Below are positions 33,832 through 42,175 of a stretch of 64,000 bases of DNA, in pieces. How positions within the stretch are numbered: position 1 is the stretch's first letter; each line of letters opens with the position of its first letter. Made by a program: the position numbers and the translations under genes. Source of the stretch: Mycobacterium simiae (GTDB lineage: Bacteria; Actinomycetota; Actinomycetes; Mycobacteriales; Mycobacteriaceae); assembly GCF_010727605.1 (NCBI RefSeq), contig NZ_AP022568.1, positions 3,534,001 through 3,598,000 on the forward strand, written 5' to 3'. Under the pieces are notes generated by a model. That model was not told the origin of the DNA. It did not search any database and saw only the letters and a program-made list of their open reading frames with translations.

Positions 33832-35142
33832 GTGATTGATCCTCTCGATCTGGTAATGATCAGCGTCGACGACCACACCGTAGAACCGCCAGACATGTTT
33901 GTCGGCCGAGTGCCCAGTCGCTTCGCCGACGACGCGCCGCGCATCGTCGAGGACGCCGACGGCGTCTGTTTCTGGGTGTACGACGGTCTGCAGCTGCCGA
34001 ACATCGGGCTCAACGCGGTTGCGGGCCGGCCCAACGACGAGTGGGGATTCGAGCCGTCGCGATTCACTGACATGCGGGCCGGGTGCTACGACGTCGACGC
34101 ACGGGTGAACGACATGGACGCCTCCGGTGTGCTTGCCTCCCTGTGCTTTCCGTCGTTCCCCACCATCTCTGGCGCGCTGTTCACGTACCGCGGAGACCGC
34201 GACGTGTCCGAGGCGATGGTGCGCGCTTATAACGACTGGCACATCGAGGACTGGTGCGGCCGGCACCCCGACCGGTTCATCCCGATGGGAATCCTGCCGT
34301 TGTGGGACCCGGCCCTGGCCGCGGCCGAAGTGCGGCGCCTGGCGGGACGGGGCTGTCGCGCGGTGACGGCTCCGCAGCACATCGGAAGTTATGGGCAGCC
34401 ACCGTGGCAGGACCCGCACTGGGATCCGCTGTGGGACGCGATCTGCGACGAGAACACGGTAGTGAACATCCACATCGGCACGGGCGGCGGGTTGCCCGTG
34501 CCGTCCGAGCTGACCACCTATCTGGCCTATAACTCGATGCTGCCGATCGACACCCAGCGGTTCGTGGCCGACCTGTTGTTCTCGCCAATTGTGCGGAAAT
34601 TCCCGTCCATCAAGTTTTCGTTGTCGGAGGGCGGCATCGGGTGGATTCCATTCCTGCTGGAGCGATTCGAGGACATCTACTCGCGCCAGCGGGCCTGGAC
34701 GGGGGACGACCTCGGTGACGGACTGACCCCGACCGACGTGTACCGGCGCAATTTCATGTCGTGCTTCATCCGCGACCGGGTCGGCATCGAGATGCGCGAG
34801 CACATCGGAGTGGAGACCATCTGCTGGGAGATGGACTACCCGCATTCGGACAGCAGCTGGCCGGATGCGCCCGAGCAGCTCGCCGCCCAGTTGGAGGGCT
34901 GCACACTCGACGAGGTGGAGGCCATCACCTGGCGTAATGCCGCCCGCGCCTTCGGGTACAACGGCGTCGAGCGACGGGGCAGGGAAAACTGCACCGTCGC
35001 GGCGCTGCGGAGACGGATCGCTGACCTCGATTTGTCGGCGCCCAAGGTGGATGCCGGCCGCGCCCCGAAAGCTGGCGCCACCGCGATCACCTACGGCGAC
35101 ATGAAGGTGCGGATGGCATCGATCCTTCGTGGTGGGGCGTGA
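33832..35142 (+). CDS. TIM-barrel amidohydrolase (ACMSD-like, PF04909 type), copy 1
   Basis: A 436-aa metal-dependent hydrolase-fold protein. The N-terminus has MISVDDHTVEPPDMF, with DDH where most amidohydrolases have HxH; later there are WHIEDWCG, NIHIGTGGG (metal His) and DYPHSDSSWP (catalytic Asp). This pattern is typical of large actinobacterial proteins beside acyl-CoA catabolic genes. Substrate and reaction are unknown; hydrolysis or decarboxylation of a ring-opened acid is possible. Start GTG 33832 or ATG 33856. Shares the same layout with 53697. Overlaps the next gene by 4 bases. Confidence 0.9.
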   Translation: MIDPLDLVMISVDDHTVEPPDMFVGRVPSRFADDAPRIVEDADGVCFWVYDGLQLPNIGLNAVAGRPNDEWGFEPSRFTDMRAGCYDVDARVNDMDASGVLASLCFPSFPTISGALFTYRGDRDVSEAMVRAYNDWHIEDWCGRHPDRFIPMGILPLWDPALAAAEVRRLAGRGCRAVTAPQHIGSYGQPPWQDPHWDPLWDAICDENTVVNIHIGTGGGLPVPSELTTYLAYNSMLPIDTQRFVADLLFSPIVRKFPSIKFSLSEGGIGWIPFLLERFEDIYSRQRAWTGDDLGDGLTPTDVYRRNFMSCFIRDRVGIEMREHIGVETICWEMDYPHSDSSWPDAPEQLAAQLEGCTLDEVEAITWRNAARAFGYNGVERRGRENCTVAALRRRIADLDLSAPKVDAGRAPKAGATAITYGDMKVRMASILRGGA

Positions 35143-36332
35143 CCGAACCGGATTATGGGGTCGTCCTCACCGAGACCGATCGACAGTTCCGCGACGAGGT
35201 CCGCGCCTTCCTGGCATCCGCACTGACGGCCGACGTTCACGGCGCCGGGCGCTCCGAGGGCGACCGGTTGCAGCGAATGCGGCTGTGGCAGAGTCGGCTT
35301 CATGAGGCCGGCCTGGCGGCGATCTCCTGGCCTGTGCAGTTCGGCGGTCGCGGAGTCACCCCGGTGCAGCAGCTCATCTTCAATGCCGAGATGGCCGCCG
35401 CGCACGCACCCGAGCCCATCAACCGCAGCGCCGTCAACCAGCTTGGCCCCACCATCATTCAGTGGGGTACCGACGAGCAACGCCGACGCTATCTGCCGAG
35501 AATCTTGTCGGGCGAGGAAGTCTGGTGTCAGGGATTCAGCGAGCCCGACGCCGGAAGCGATCTCGCCGCTCTGAAGACTAGGGCCGAATTGTGCGACGAC
35601 GAGCTGATCATCAACGGCCAGAAAATCTGGACGTCCAAGGCACAGTACGCCGACTGGATCTACATCCTGGCGCGTACCGATCCGACCTCGGACAAACACC
35701 AAGGGATCAGCTACCTCCTGGTGCCCCTGAACACGAGCGGGATCGAAGTGCGCCCGATCCGCCAGATCACCGGACAGGCCGAGTTCAATGAGGTGTTCTT
35801 CGATGCGGCGCGAGTGCCGCTCGCCAACGTGCTCGGGCCGCTGCACGGCGGTTGGCAGGTGGCCAAATCCACGCTGGGCTACGAGCGCGTAGGCCAGAGC
35901 CGCACGCACCGCATCGAGCGGCGGTTGGGAATCCTGGTGCGGATGGCGCAGGAACACGGAGCGCTAGGGCGCCAGGGCCGCGACGACGGCTACGTGGCGG
36001 ATCGAATCGTCGATTTCGCCGCGCGGGTAGAGGCGTTGCGTCAAATTGCGGCGCAGGCAACGGCCGCCGGCGTCCGCGGTGTCAGTCCCGGACCCGAAGC
36101 GTCGGTGGCCAAGTTGCTGACCTCGGAGGTCGACCAGGCGATGGCCAACTTCGGGCTTGACCTCGCCGGACCGGCCGGAACCCTGGAGCGTGGCTCGATG
36201 GGGGCAACGAAGAACGGCAACGTCGCACAGAGCTACCTGCTGATGCGGGCCGCGACGTTCGGCGCGGGGACATCGGAGATCCAGCGCAACGTTATCGCCG
36301 AGAAGCTGTTGGGGTTGCCCCGTGACCCCTGA
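35139..36332 (+). CDS. Acyl-CoA dehydrogenase, large-type subunit
   Basis: A 397-aa FAD enzyme. WCQGFSEPDAGSDLAALKTRA and INGQKIWTSKAQYADW bind FAD; the C-terminus TFGAGTSEIQRNVIAEKLLG has Gly where the typical catalytic Glu precedes GT. Together with the next, smaller gene it resembles the heteromeric alpha2beta2 dehydrogenases of steroid and terpenoid side-chain catabolism (FadE26/27, FadE28/29). The start GTG 35139 overlaps the amidohydrolase stop. It desaturates an acyl-CoA at the alpha,beta position. Confidence 0.92.
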   Translation: MTEPDYGVVLTETDRQFRDEVRAFLASALTADVHGAGRSEGDRLQRMRLWQSRLHEAGLAAISWPVQFGGRGVTPVQQLIFNAEMAAAHAPEPINRSAVNQLGPTIIQWGTDEQRRRYLPRILSGEEVWCQGFSEPDAGSDLAALKTRAELCDDELIINGQKIWTSKAQYADWIYILARTDPTSDKHQGISYLLVPLNTSGIEVRPIRQITGQAEFNEVFFDAARVPLANVLGPLHGGWQVAKSTLGYERVGQSRTHRIERRLGILVRMAQEHGALGRQGRDDGYVADRIVDFAARVEALRQIAAQATAAGVRGVSPGPEASVAKLLTSEVDQAMANFGLDLAGPAGTLERGSMGATKNGNVAQSYLLMRAATFGAGTSEIQRNVIAEKLLGLPRDP

Positions 36333-37407
36333 CGGCCTGCCTTCGTTGAGCGACATCGCCCGGAGCGCAGAGGAATTGGCGCGGCTGCGCGCGTCGGCCG
36401 ATGACATCCTGCGAAGGGCATGGTCCCCACGGGCGTTTCGGGCTTTGCTTGACGGCCCGGGTGGGGTGTTCGAGCCGAAGCTATGGCAGACCATCACCGA
36501 AGCGGGATGGGCCGACGTCTTGGTGGGCCAGACCGCCGGCGGAGGAGGGGGTGGCCTTCGCGATCTCTGCGTCCTGGCCGAGGCCGCCGGCGCGGCATCG
36601 GCACCCGTCCCGCTTACCGCCGCGGCGGCTGCAGCCTGGTGCGAGGACCGCTGCGCCGACGGCGTCAGCCTGTTGCTGCTCGAGCGCGGTGAACACGCCG
36701 CGACGGGCGTCTCGGGGGTATGGCCGCTCGTGCCGTACGGCGCGGTCGCGACCAGGCTGCTGGTCTGCGCGGGCACGGGGGATGCCACGGTTCTGGGGGC
36801 GGTCGAACCCACCGCGCCGGGCGTGCTCTGCGAACAAGTGACCCCGCTCGACCACAACCCTGCGGCGCGAATCACCTTGAACAACACACCGATTCGGGTC
36901 ATCGAGTCGGGCGAGTGCGCCGCACGTCGCCACCGCGAGGCGGGTCTGCGGAGTTGTGTTGCTCAGGTGGCCGAACTGGTTGGCATCACGTCGGCCGCCA
37001 ATGACGCCGCAACCGAATACGCGAAGCTACGCGTCGCCTTCGGCCGCCCGATCGGCGCCTTCCAGGCGATCAAACACCGTCTAGTCGACCAGCGGTGCGC
37101 GATCGAAGTCGGGCGTGCGCTCGTCAACCGGGCCGCCGACGCCTGCGAGCAGCAGCATCCCGATGCCGCGGCCCTGGTATCGCTCGCCGCCTACTGGGGC
37201 ATCGACGCGCTACGGGCGGTGCCGGAGGGTGCCACCCAGGTGTTCGGGGGAATCGCCTACACCTGGGAGCACGACGCGCACATCCACCTGCGCCGCGCGG
37301 CGAGCGCGGCGGCCAATCTGGGCGCCCGCGCCTACCACCGAGACGTGGCCACGCGGTGGCTGACCGCGCGTTACCCGGAAACCGAGAGCCGGGAGCGTGT
37401 GACGTGA
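36322..37407 (+). CDS. Acyl-CoA dehydrogenase, short-type subunit (partner of 35139)
   Basis: A 361-aa protein. The N-terminal part is short and low in FAD motifs; the C-terminal part has AFGRPIGAFQAIKHRLVDQR and QVFGGIAYTWEHDAHIHLRRA, typical of the partner subunit. It overlaps the large subunit by 11 bases and the next gene by 4 bases. It probably forms one active site with its neighbour. Confidence 0.9.
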   Translation: MTPDGLPSLSDIARSAEELARLRASADDILRRAWSPRAFRALLDGPGGVFEPKLWQTITEAGWADVLVGQTAGGGGGGLRDLCVLAEAAGAASAPVPLTAAAAAAWCEDRCADGVSLLLLERGEHAATGVSGVWPLVPYGAVATRLLVCAGTGDATVLGAVEPTAPGVLCEQVTPLDHNPAARITLNNTPIRVIESGECAARRHREAGLRSCVAQVAELVGITSAANDAATEYAKLRVAFGRPIGAFQAIKHRLVDQRCAIEVGRALVNRAADACEQQHPDAAALVSLAAYWGIDALRAVPEGATQVFGGIAYTWEHDAHIHLRRAASAAANLGARAYHRDVATRWLTARYPETESRERVT

Positions 37408-39539
37408 ACCGAAGGGGCGATACGCCTTTCCTGACGGGTGTGCGGGTGCTTCAACTCGGCGATGGGATCGCCGGTTCGGTCGCCACTGCGTTGCTGGCCA
37501 GCCTCGGTGCGGAAGCGACGAAGGTGGTCGGTGCCGGCGCACCTCATCGGGCTGGGCCGGTGATCGGGACCCCCACCGGACCGGTTGCGGCCGTGGACCT
37601 CACTCTTGACCGCGGCAAGCGGATCGTCCAACCACCGACGGACCTCTCGGCATTGATCGAGGAACACGACATCGTGATCGTCGACCAGGGCCGGGCAGTC
37701 ACGCCACCGGTTGCACAGAACGCGGTCGTCGCCACGGTCAGCCCGTTCGGACTCGACGGGCCGCGGTCGCCGCAGCCCGGCGGCGAGCTCGTCGCTCAGG
37801 CGGCCGGTGGTCTGCTCGCCACGATCGAGGGGTCCGACGGGGCACCGGTACCGGCACCGGGCTATGTGGCGCTGAAGGCGGCGGGAGCCGTCACCGCCCT
37901 GGCGGCGCTGCACGGCCTCGATCGGCGCAACGACGGCCCCGGCCCGGTGCTCGTCGACGTGTCGGTGCAGGAGGCAGTGGCGTTCACCGCGGCGCTGCCG
38001 GAATGCGCACACGTGCTCCATGGGTGCCCGGGAAGGGCCGGCAGCGGACGTTACGTCGCGCCGTCGGGACTGTTTCCCTGCCGCGACGGTATGGTCCGCA
38101 TCACCGCGGTCGAGAACCACCAGTGGCGGGGATTGCTTGCGGCACTCGATCATCCGGCCTGGGCGACCGGTCTCGACGAACGCCAGGCCCGCATCGACCA
38201 CGCCGATCTGATCAACCGACACGTCACAGCATGGGCGGCAACGCACGACAAGGAAGAATGCGCGGCCACGCTGCAGGCCCACGGCGTGCCGTCGACACCG
38301 GTGAATGCCCCCGAGGAAATCCTGACATCACCGCAATTCGCCTTCCGCGGCGCTCTCTCGACGACGCAGCTCTGCGGTGTCGAACTCCGCGTGCTTGAGT
38401 CGCCGTGGCTCACTCACGTCGGATACCGGTCGGATCACAGTCGCACCGGCCGCCTGAGTGACTTGCGGGTCGCCGAGCTGACCCACGTCTTGGCCGGGCC
38501 GATCGTCGGTGCGCTGCTCGGCGCGATGGGCGCCAGGGTCTTGCGGCTCGAAGATCCTCAGCGCCTCGACATCTACCGGCGTACGGGGCCCTTTGCCCGG
38601 GGTAAGCCCGGCGTCGACCGCGGTGCGTATTTCGCGGTGGCCAATCACTCCAAGCAGAGCCTGCTGATCGACCCGGCCCGTGCGGTGGACGACGTCACCG
38701 CGGCGCTGTCCGACGCCGACGTCCTCATCGAGAACATCGGCAGCGGGCGACTCGCCAGACTCAACGTGGAGCCCTCGGCGGTGGCCAGCTCGGGCAGGCT
38801 CGCCGTTCGCGTCTCCGGCTTCGGCTCGGAAGGCCCCATGGCCGGATATCGGGTCTACGCCAACAACGTTCAGGCTTACGGCGGGCTGGCCGGACTGACC
38901 GTCGAACCGGATGGATCACCGGCGCGGCTCGGCACCGTGATCGCCGACCCGCTGTCCTCGGTCGTGGCCGCCGCCGTGGTCGCCGCGTGGGCCGTCGGGC
39001 CGGCGCGTGACACCGGTGCCGTCATCGATCTCTCCATGGCCGAGGTCGTCGCGTCCACCGTGGCCGAGTTCGTCGCCGCGGCCGCCGCTCCGGATAGCTG
39101 CGACATCGGCGACTCCTCGCATCGCGGCGTTCATCCGGCGGCCGACGGTCGCTGGGTCGCCGTTGAAATCGCGGAGCCCGATGAGTGGACACGCCTGGCA
39201 GAAATCCTTGCAGTATCCGATGATTCGCGGCATCCCACGGTGATCGAGAAGCTGGCTGGCCTGGTTGCCGGCGCGTCGGCCGACGATGTCTCCGCGCGTC
39301 TGAGCGCGTCGGGCTTGCGCGCCGCAGCGGTGCAACGGGCCGAGGACCTGATTTCGGATCCGCATCTGGCGATCCGCGGATTCTTCCCCGAGATCGCTCA
39401 CCCAGACCCGGACATCGGTACCGCCCGCCTCGTCGGGTTGCCATGGCGGTTCGTCGGTCGAGGACCTGTCCCGCTCATGCCGCCGCCGGCACTGGGCAAC
39501 GCGAACGCGCACGAAGGAGGCATGACCAATGTCAGCTGA
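37404..39539 (+). CDS. Fused double-domain family III (CaiB/BaiF) CoA-transferase
   Basis: A 711-aa protein made of two CoA-transferase domains in one chain. Domain 1 (about 1-350) has GVRVLQLGDGIAGSVATALL and the catalytic Asp in LVDVSVQEAVAF. Domain 2 (about 350-711) has DLRVAELTHVLAGPIVGALL and Asp in VIDLSMAEVVAS. Normal family members are ~400-aa homodimers, so this fusion encodes both halves of a dimer. It moves CoA between acids and thereby activates the substrate without ATP. Start GTG 37404, overlapping the dehydrogenase stop by 4 bases (GTGA). Confidence 0.9.
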   Translation: MNRRGDTPFLTGVRVLQLGDGIAGSVATALLASLGAEATKVVGAGAPHRAGPVIGTPTGPVAAVDLTLDRGKRIVQPPTDLSALIEEHDIVIVDQGRAVTPPVAQNAVVATVSPFGLDGPRSPQPGGELVAQAAGGLLATIEGSDGAPVPAPGYVALKAAGAVTALAALHGLDRRNDGPGPVLVDVSVQEAVAFTAALPECAHVLHGCPGRAGSGRYVAPSGLFPCRDGMVRITAVENHQWRGLLAALDHPAWATGLDERQARIDHADLINRHVTAWAATHDKEECAATLQAHGVPSTPVNAPEEILTSPQFAFRGALSTTQLCGVELRVLESPWLTHVGYRSDHSRTGRLSDLRVAELTHVLAGPIVGALLGAMGARVLRLEDPQRLDIYRRTGPFARGKPGVDRGAYFAVANHSKQSLLIDPARAVDDVTAALSDADVLIENIGSGRLARLNVEPSAVASSGRLAVRVSGFGSEGPMAGYRVYANNVQAYGGLAGLTVEPDGSPARLGTVIADPLSSVVAAAVVAAWAVGPARDTGAVIDLSMAEVVASTVAEFVAAAAAPDSCDIGDSSHRGVHPAADGRWVAVEIAEPDEWTRLAEILAVSDDSRHPTVIEKLAGLVAGASADDVSARLSASGLRAAAVQRAEDLISDPHLAIRGFFPEIAHPDPDIGTARLVGLPWRFVGRGPVPLMPPPALGNANAHEGGMTNVS

Positions 39540-39759
39540 TCGCCCCGCGACCGTGTGGGCGTCGACCTTCGTGCCCGGGAAGTCACCGATCCCCGGGTAC
39601 GGTCAGGACGGCTACAGCGTCGCCTGGGTCGACACCTCCGACGGGCGGCTGCAAGTGTTGGTATTCGGGCCTCGCCCGGCGCCCGGCACCGTCGGCCGAG
39701 TCGTCGAGAAGACGTTGGAGGACAACATCATCGTCCTGTTCGAGGCGCACTCGGGATGA
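39529..39759 (+). CDS. Stand-alone DUF35 OB-fold protein (Ltp2 partner type)
   Basis: A 76-aa protein; it has an OB-fold-like C-terminal sequence (VSWVDT-type start AWVDTSDGRLQVLVFG, then GRVVEKTLEDNIIVLFE). DUF35 proteins accompany thiolase-fold enzymes. In ChsH2 of steroid catabolism, the DUF35 domain binds Ltp2 to make an aldolase. Here it is separate, without the MaoC domain and without the four Cys of a zinc ribbon. It overlaps the CoA-transferase by 11 bases and the thiolase-fold gene by 4. Confidence 0.82.
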   Translation: MSADRPATVWASTFVPGKSPIPGYGQDGYSVAWVDTSDGRLQVLVFGPRPAPGTVGRVVEKTLEDNIIVLFEAHSG

Positions 39760-40874
39760 CAGGGACGCACATCGCCGGCATCGGGATCACACCGTTCGGT
39801 AAACGCGCCGACAAGGCGTTGGCGACGCTCGGCTTCGAGGCCGCCGAGGCAGCACTCGCCGATGCGGGTATCGGCTATGGCGCCGTGGGCGAGGTGTTTA
39901 CCTCATCCTCGATGGCGCCGCCCCAGACCGGCCTCAAGGTGGCACTTCGCTTGGGTCGCACCGGTGTTCCGGTGACCGCCATCGAGAGCGCCTCAGCGGG
40001 GGGCATGGTCGCCTTGCGGCACGCCGTGTGGGCAGTGGCCTCCGGTCGCTGCGACACCGCGCTGGCGATCGGCTACGAGAAGACCACGGCGCTGGAACCC
40101 GGCGGTGTGGTACCGGCGGCGGTCGACTTCTGGGACCGCTTTCCGCCGCAGCTCCATTACGCGATCGAGGCGAATCGGTGGTTATATGAGACAGGTTGCG
40201 GCCCAGAGGTTTTCGGGGCCGTCGCGGCCAAGTCGTACAACCAGGCGCGGTGCAATCCGCTGGCGGCGCGGCGCAACGACGACGATGTGACGGTGGAGCA
40301 GGTGATGGCGGCGCGGATGGTGGCCGAGCCGCTCACCAAAATGATGTGTCACGCGTCCGTCGATGGCGGCGCGGCGATCGTCGTGACCTCCGAACGCCGC
40401 CCTCGGTCCGTTGCGATCAATGCCATCGAGCAGACCAGCTGGCCCGAAGACGCGGGCTGGCCGTTGGCCGGTCCCTGTGTCGGCCCGCCGTCACAGATCA
40501 CGCTGACCGCTCGGCGCGCGTTCGAAGCGGCGCAGGCCGCCCCGCTCGACGTCGGAGTCGTCTCCCTGCATGACATGTGCGCCAGCGAGGAGGTCACCGC
40601 GCTGATCGCGCTCGGCCTCGTCGACGTCCGGGAGGTGGCCGAGCTCGCCCAGACAGGCGGCTTGGGATCCCAAGGCAGGCTGCCGACCAACACCGATGGC
40701 GGCTGCCTTGCTCGCGGTCACGCTTTCGGTGCGACCGGACTGGCCCAGGTCGCCGAGGTGGTAGTTCAGCTTCGCGGAGAGGCGGATTCGCGGCAAGTCG
40801 CCGATCCCCGCGTCGGGCTGGCGCAGGCGATGGGCGGCGGCGGGTCCTGCGTCGTGGCTGTGCTGGGCCGGTGA
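39756..40874 (+). CDS. Thiolase-fold protein lacking the active Cys (Ltp2-like aldolase candidate)
   Basis: A 372-aa protein. The segment AIESASAGGMVALRHAV, where thiolases carry the nucleophilic Cys, has Ser/Ala instead. The second motif reads GGCLARGHAFGATGLAQV, with GHA in place of GHP. The HDMCASEEVTALIAL and GGGGSCVVAVLG ends are present. The loss of Cys rules out standard thiolysis and matches the Ltp2-ChsH2(DUF35) group, which performs retro-aldol cleavage of a hydroxyacyl-CoA. The DUF35 gene just upstream supports this strongly. Start ATG 39756 overlaps its partner's stop. Confidence 0.85.
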   Translation: MTGTHIAGIGITPFGKRADKALATLGFEAAEAALADAGIGYGAVGEVFTSSSMAPPQTGLKVALRLGRTGVPVTAIESASAGGMVALRHAVWAVASGRCDTALAIGYEKTTALEPGGVVPAAVDFWDRFPPQLHYAIEANRWLYETGCGPEVFGAVAAKSYNQARCNPLAARRNDDDVTVEQVMAARMVAEPLTKMMCHASVDGGAAIVVTSERRPRSVAINAIEQTSWPEDAGWPLAGPCVGPPSQITLTARRAFEAAQAAPLDVGVVSLHDMCASEEVTALIALGLVDVREVAELAQTGGLGSQGRLPTNTDGGCLARGHAFGATGLAQVAEVVVQLRGEADSRQVADPRVGLAQAMGGGGSCVVAVLGR

Positions 40875-40896
40875 TCGTGGGGAGCGAGGGGGATCG

Positions 40897-42111
40897 ATGA
40901 CGGTTCTTGATGATCCCGTCCAGTTCTTCGGTGCCGATGCGCTGCAGGATCCGTATCCGCTGTATGAGCAGATGCGTGCCGCGGCGCCGGTGCATCGCAT
41001 CGGGAGTTCGGCGTTCTACGCGGTGTGCGGGTGGGACGCCGTGCTGGAGGCCGTCGAACGGGTCGACGATTTTTCTTCGAACCTCACCGCGACCATGGTC
41101 TATCACGATGACGGGACGGTCACCCCGTTCGAGATGGCTCCGCCGGGGGACCCTTCTCACGCCTTGGCCACCGCGGACGATCCGGTGCACGCCATGCACC
41201 GAAAGATCTTGCTACCGCACTTGTCTGCCAAGCGGGTCCGAGTCATCGAGGAGTTCGCCGCCCATACCGCGGAACGATTGTGGAACGAGCATCTGCGTGG
41301 CGACCGGATTGAATGGATGAGCGCGATGGCCAACCGGCTTCCGATGATGGTGGTGGCCAGGCTGCTAGGCCTGCCCGACGGCGACGTCGACAAGCTTATT
41401 CGGCTCGGCTACGCCACCACGACACTGCTCGACGGGATCGTCACGCCCACGCAGCTCGAAGCGGCCCGGTCCGCGGCGCTGGAACTGGCCGGCTATGTTG
41501 TGGAGCATTTCGAAAACCCAAGTGCCGAAGCCGAACACGGGCTGATGGTGGACCTGGCCCAACGATGTAGGTCCGGTGAGCTGGAGCAGCACCCAGCGCT
41601 GACGATAATGCTCACGCTCTTCAGCGCCGCCGGCGAATCCACAGCATCACTACTGGGAAGCGCGGCGTGGATTCTCACCGATCGCCCGGAAATCCAGAAG
41701 CAGGTCCGTGATAATCCCGAACTGCTGGGGGCCTTCATCGAAGAGGTACTGCGGTACGAGGCGCCGTTTCGTGGCCACTACCGCCACGTGATACGCGACA
41801 CCAAGCTCGATGGAGTCGAGGTGCCCGCCAACGCTCACCTGTTGTTGATGTGGGGAGCCGCCAATCGCGACCCCGTTCACTTCGAGGCGCCCAACGAATT
41901 TCGCCTCGACCGCGGTAACGCCAAGGGCCACGTGACCTTCGGTAGGGGCGCACACTTCTGCGTGGGAGCCGCCTTGGCCCGCCTGGAGGCCCGAATTGTG
42001 TTGGGGATGCTGCTGCAGCGCACGACTTGGGTTGAGGCGATTGACGTCGGAGATTGGTTGCCCAGCATCCTGGTCCGGCGACGGGAGCGTCTCGAGTTGG
42101 CCGCCCGTTAG
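40897..42111 (+). CDS. Cytochrome P450, copy 1
   Basis: A 404-aa soluble bacterial P450. Heme motif FGRGAHFCVGAALARLE with Cys at about residue 355; E-x2-R in EEVLRYEAPF; I-helix SAAGESTASLLG has Ser where the acidic residue normally stands (AGxDT). It lies 22 bp after the aldolase gene and closes this operon. It probably hydroxylates a side chain or ring to start degradation. Start ATG 40897 with GAGGGGG upstream. Confidence 0.93.
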   Translation: MTVLDDPVQFFGADALQDPYPLYEQMRAAAPVHRIGSSAFYAVCGWDAVLEAVERVDDFSSNLTATMVYHDDGTVTPFEMAPPGDPSHALATADDPVHAMHRKILLPHLSAKRVRVIEEFAAHTAERLWNEHLRGDRIEWMSAMANRLPMMVVARLLGLPDGDVDKLIRLGYATTTLLDGIVTPTQLEAARSAALELAGYVVEHFENPSAEAEHGLMVDLAQRCRSGELEQHPALTIMLTLFSAAGESTASLLGSAAWILTDRPEIQKQVRDNPELLGAFIEEVLRYEAPFRGHYRHVIRDTKLDGVEVPANAHLLLMWGAANRDPVHFEAPNEFRLDRGNAKGHVTFGRGAHFCVGAALARLEARIVLGMLLQRTTWVEAIDVGDWLPSILVRRRERLELAAR

Positions 42112-42141
42112 CGGCTTTCAGCCGATGGCGCCGCTGTCCGC

Positions 42142-42168
42142 GTGATTTGTCCCGGGCCGACGAATCAC
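42142..42168. terminator. Hairpin between convergent P450 and phosphotransferase genes
   Basis: GTGATTTGTC (42142-42151) pairs with GACGAATCAC (42159-42168) around a 7-nt GC loop, with one mismatch. It lies between two converging genes and probably ends both transcripts. It contains a CACCCGGG look-alike that is not part of the 42-bp element. Confidence 0.6.
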
Positions 42169-42175
42169 CCGGGCT

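Noticed and set aside
33394..34845. 483-codon minus-strand frame
   Set aside because: It is antisense to the SRPBCC and amidohydrolase genes, whose motifs are clear; its His/Arg/Val-rich composition is that of a GC-rich shadow frame.
42165..42175. A CACCCGGG match resembling the 42-bp element
   Set aside because: The other blocks are missing, and the bases are part of the hairpin between convergent genes.
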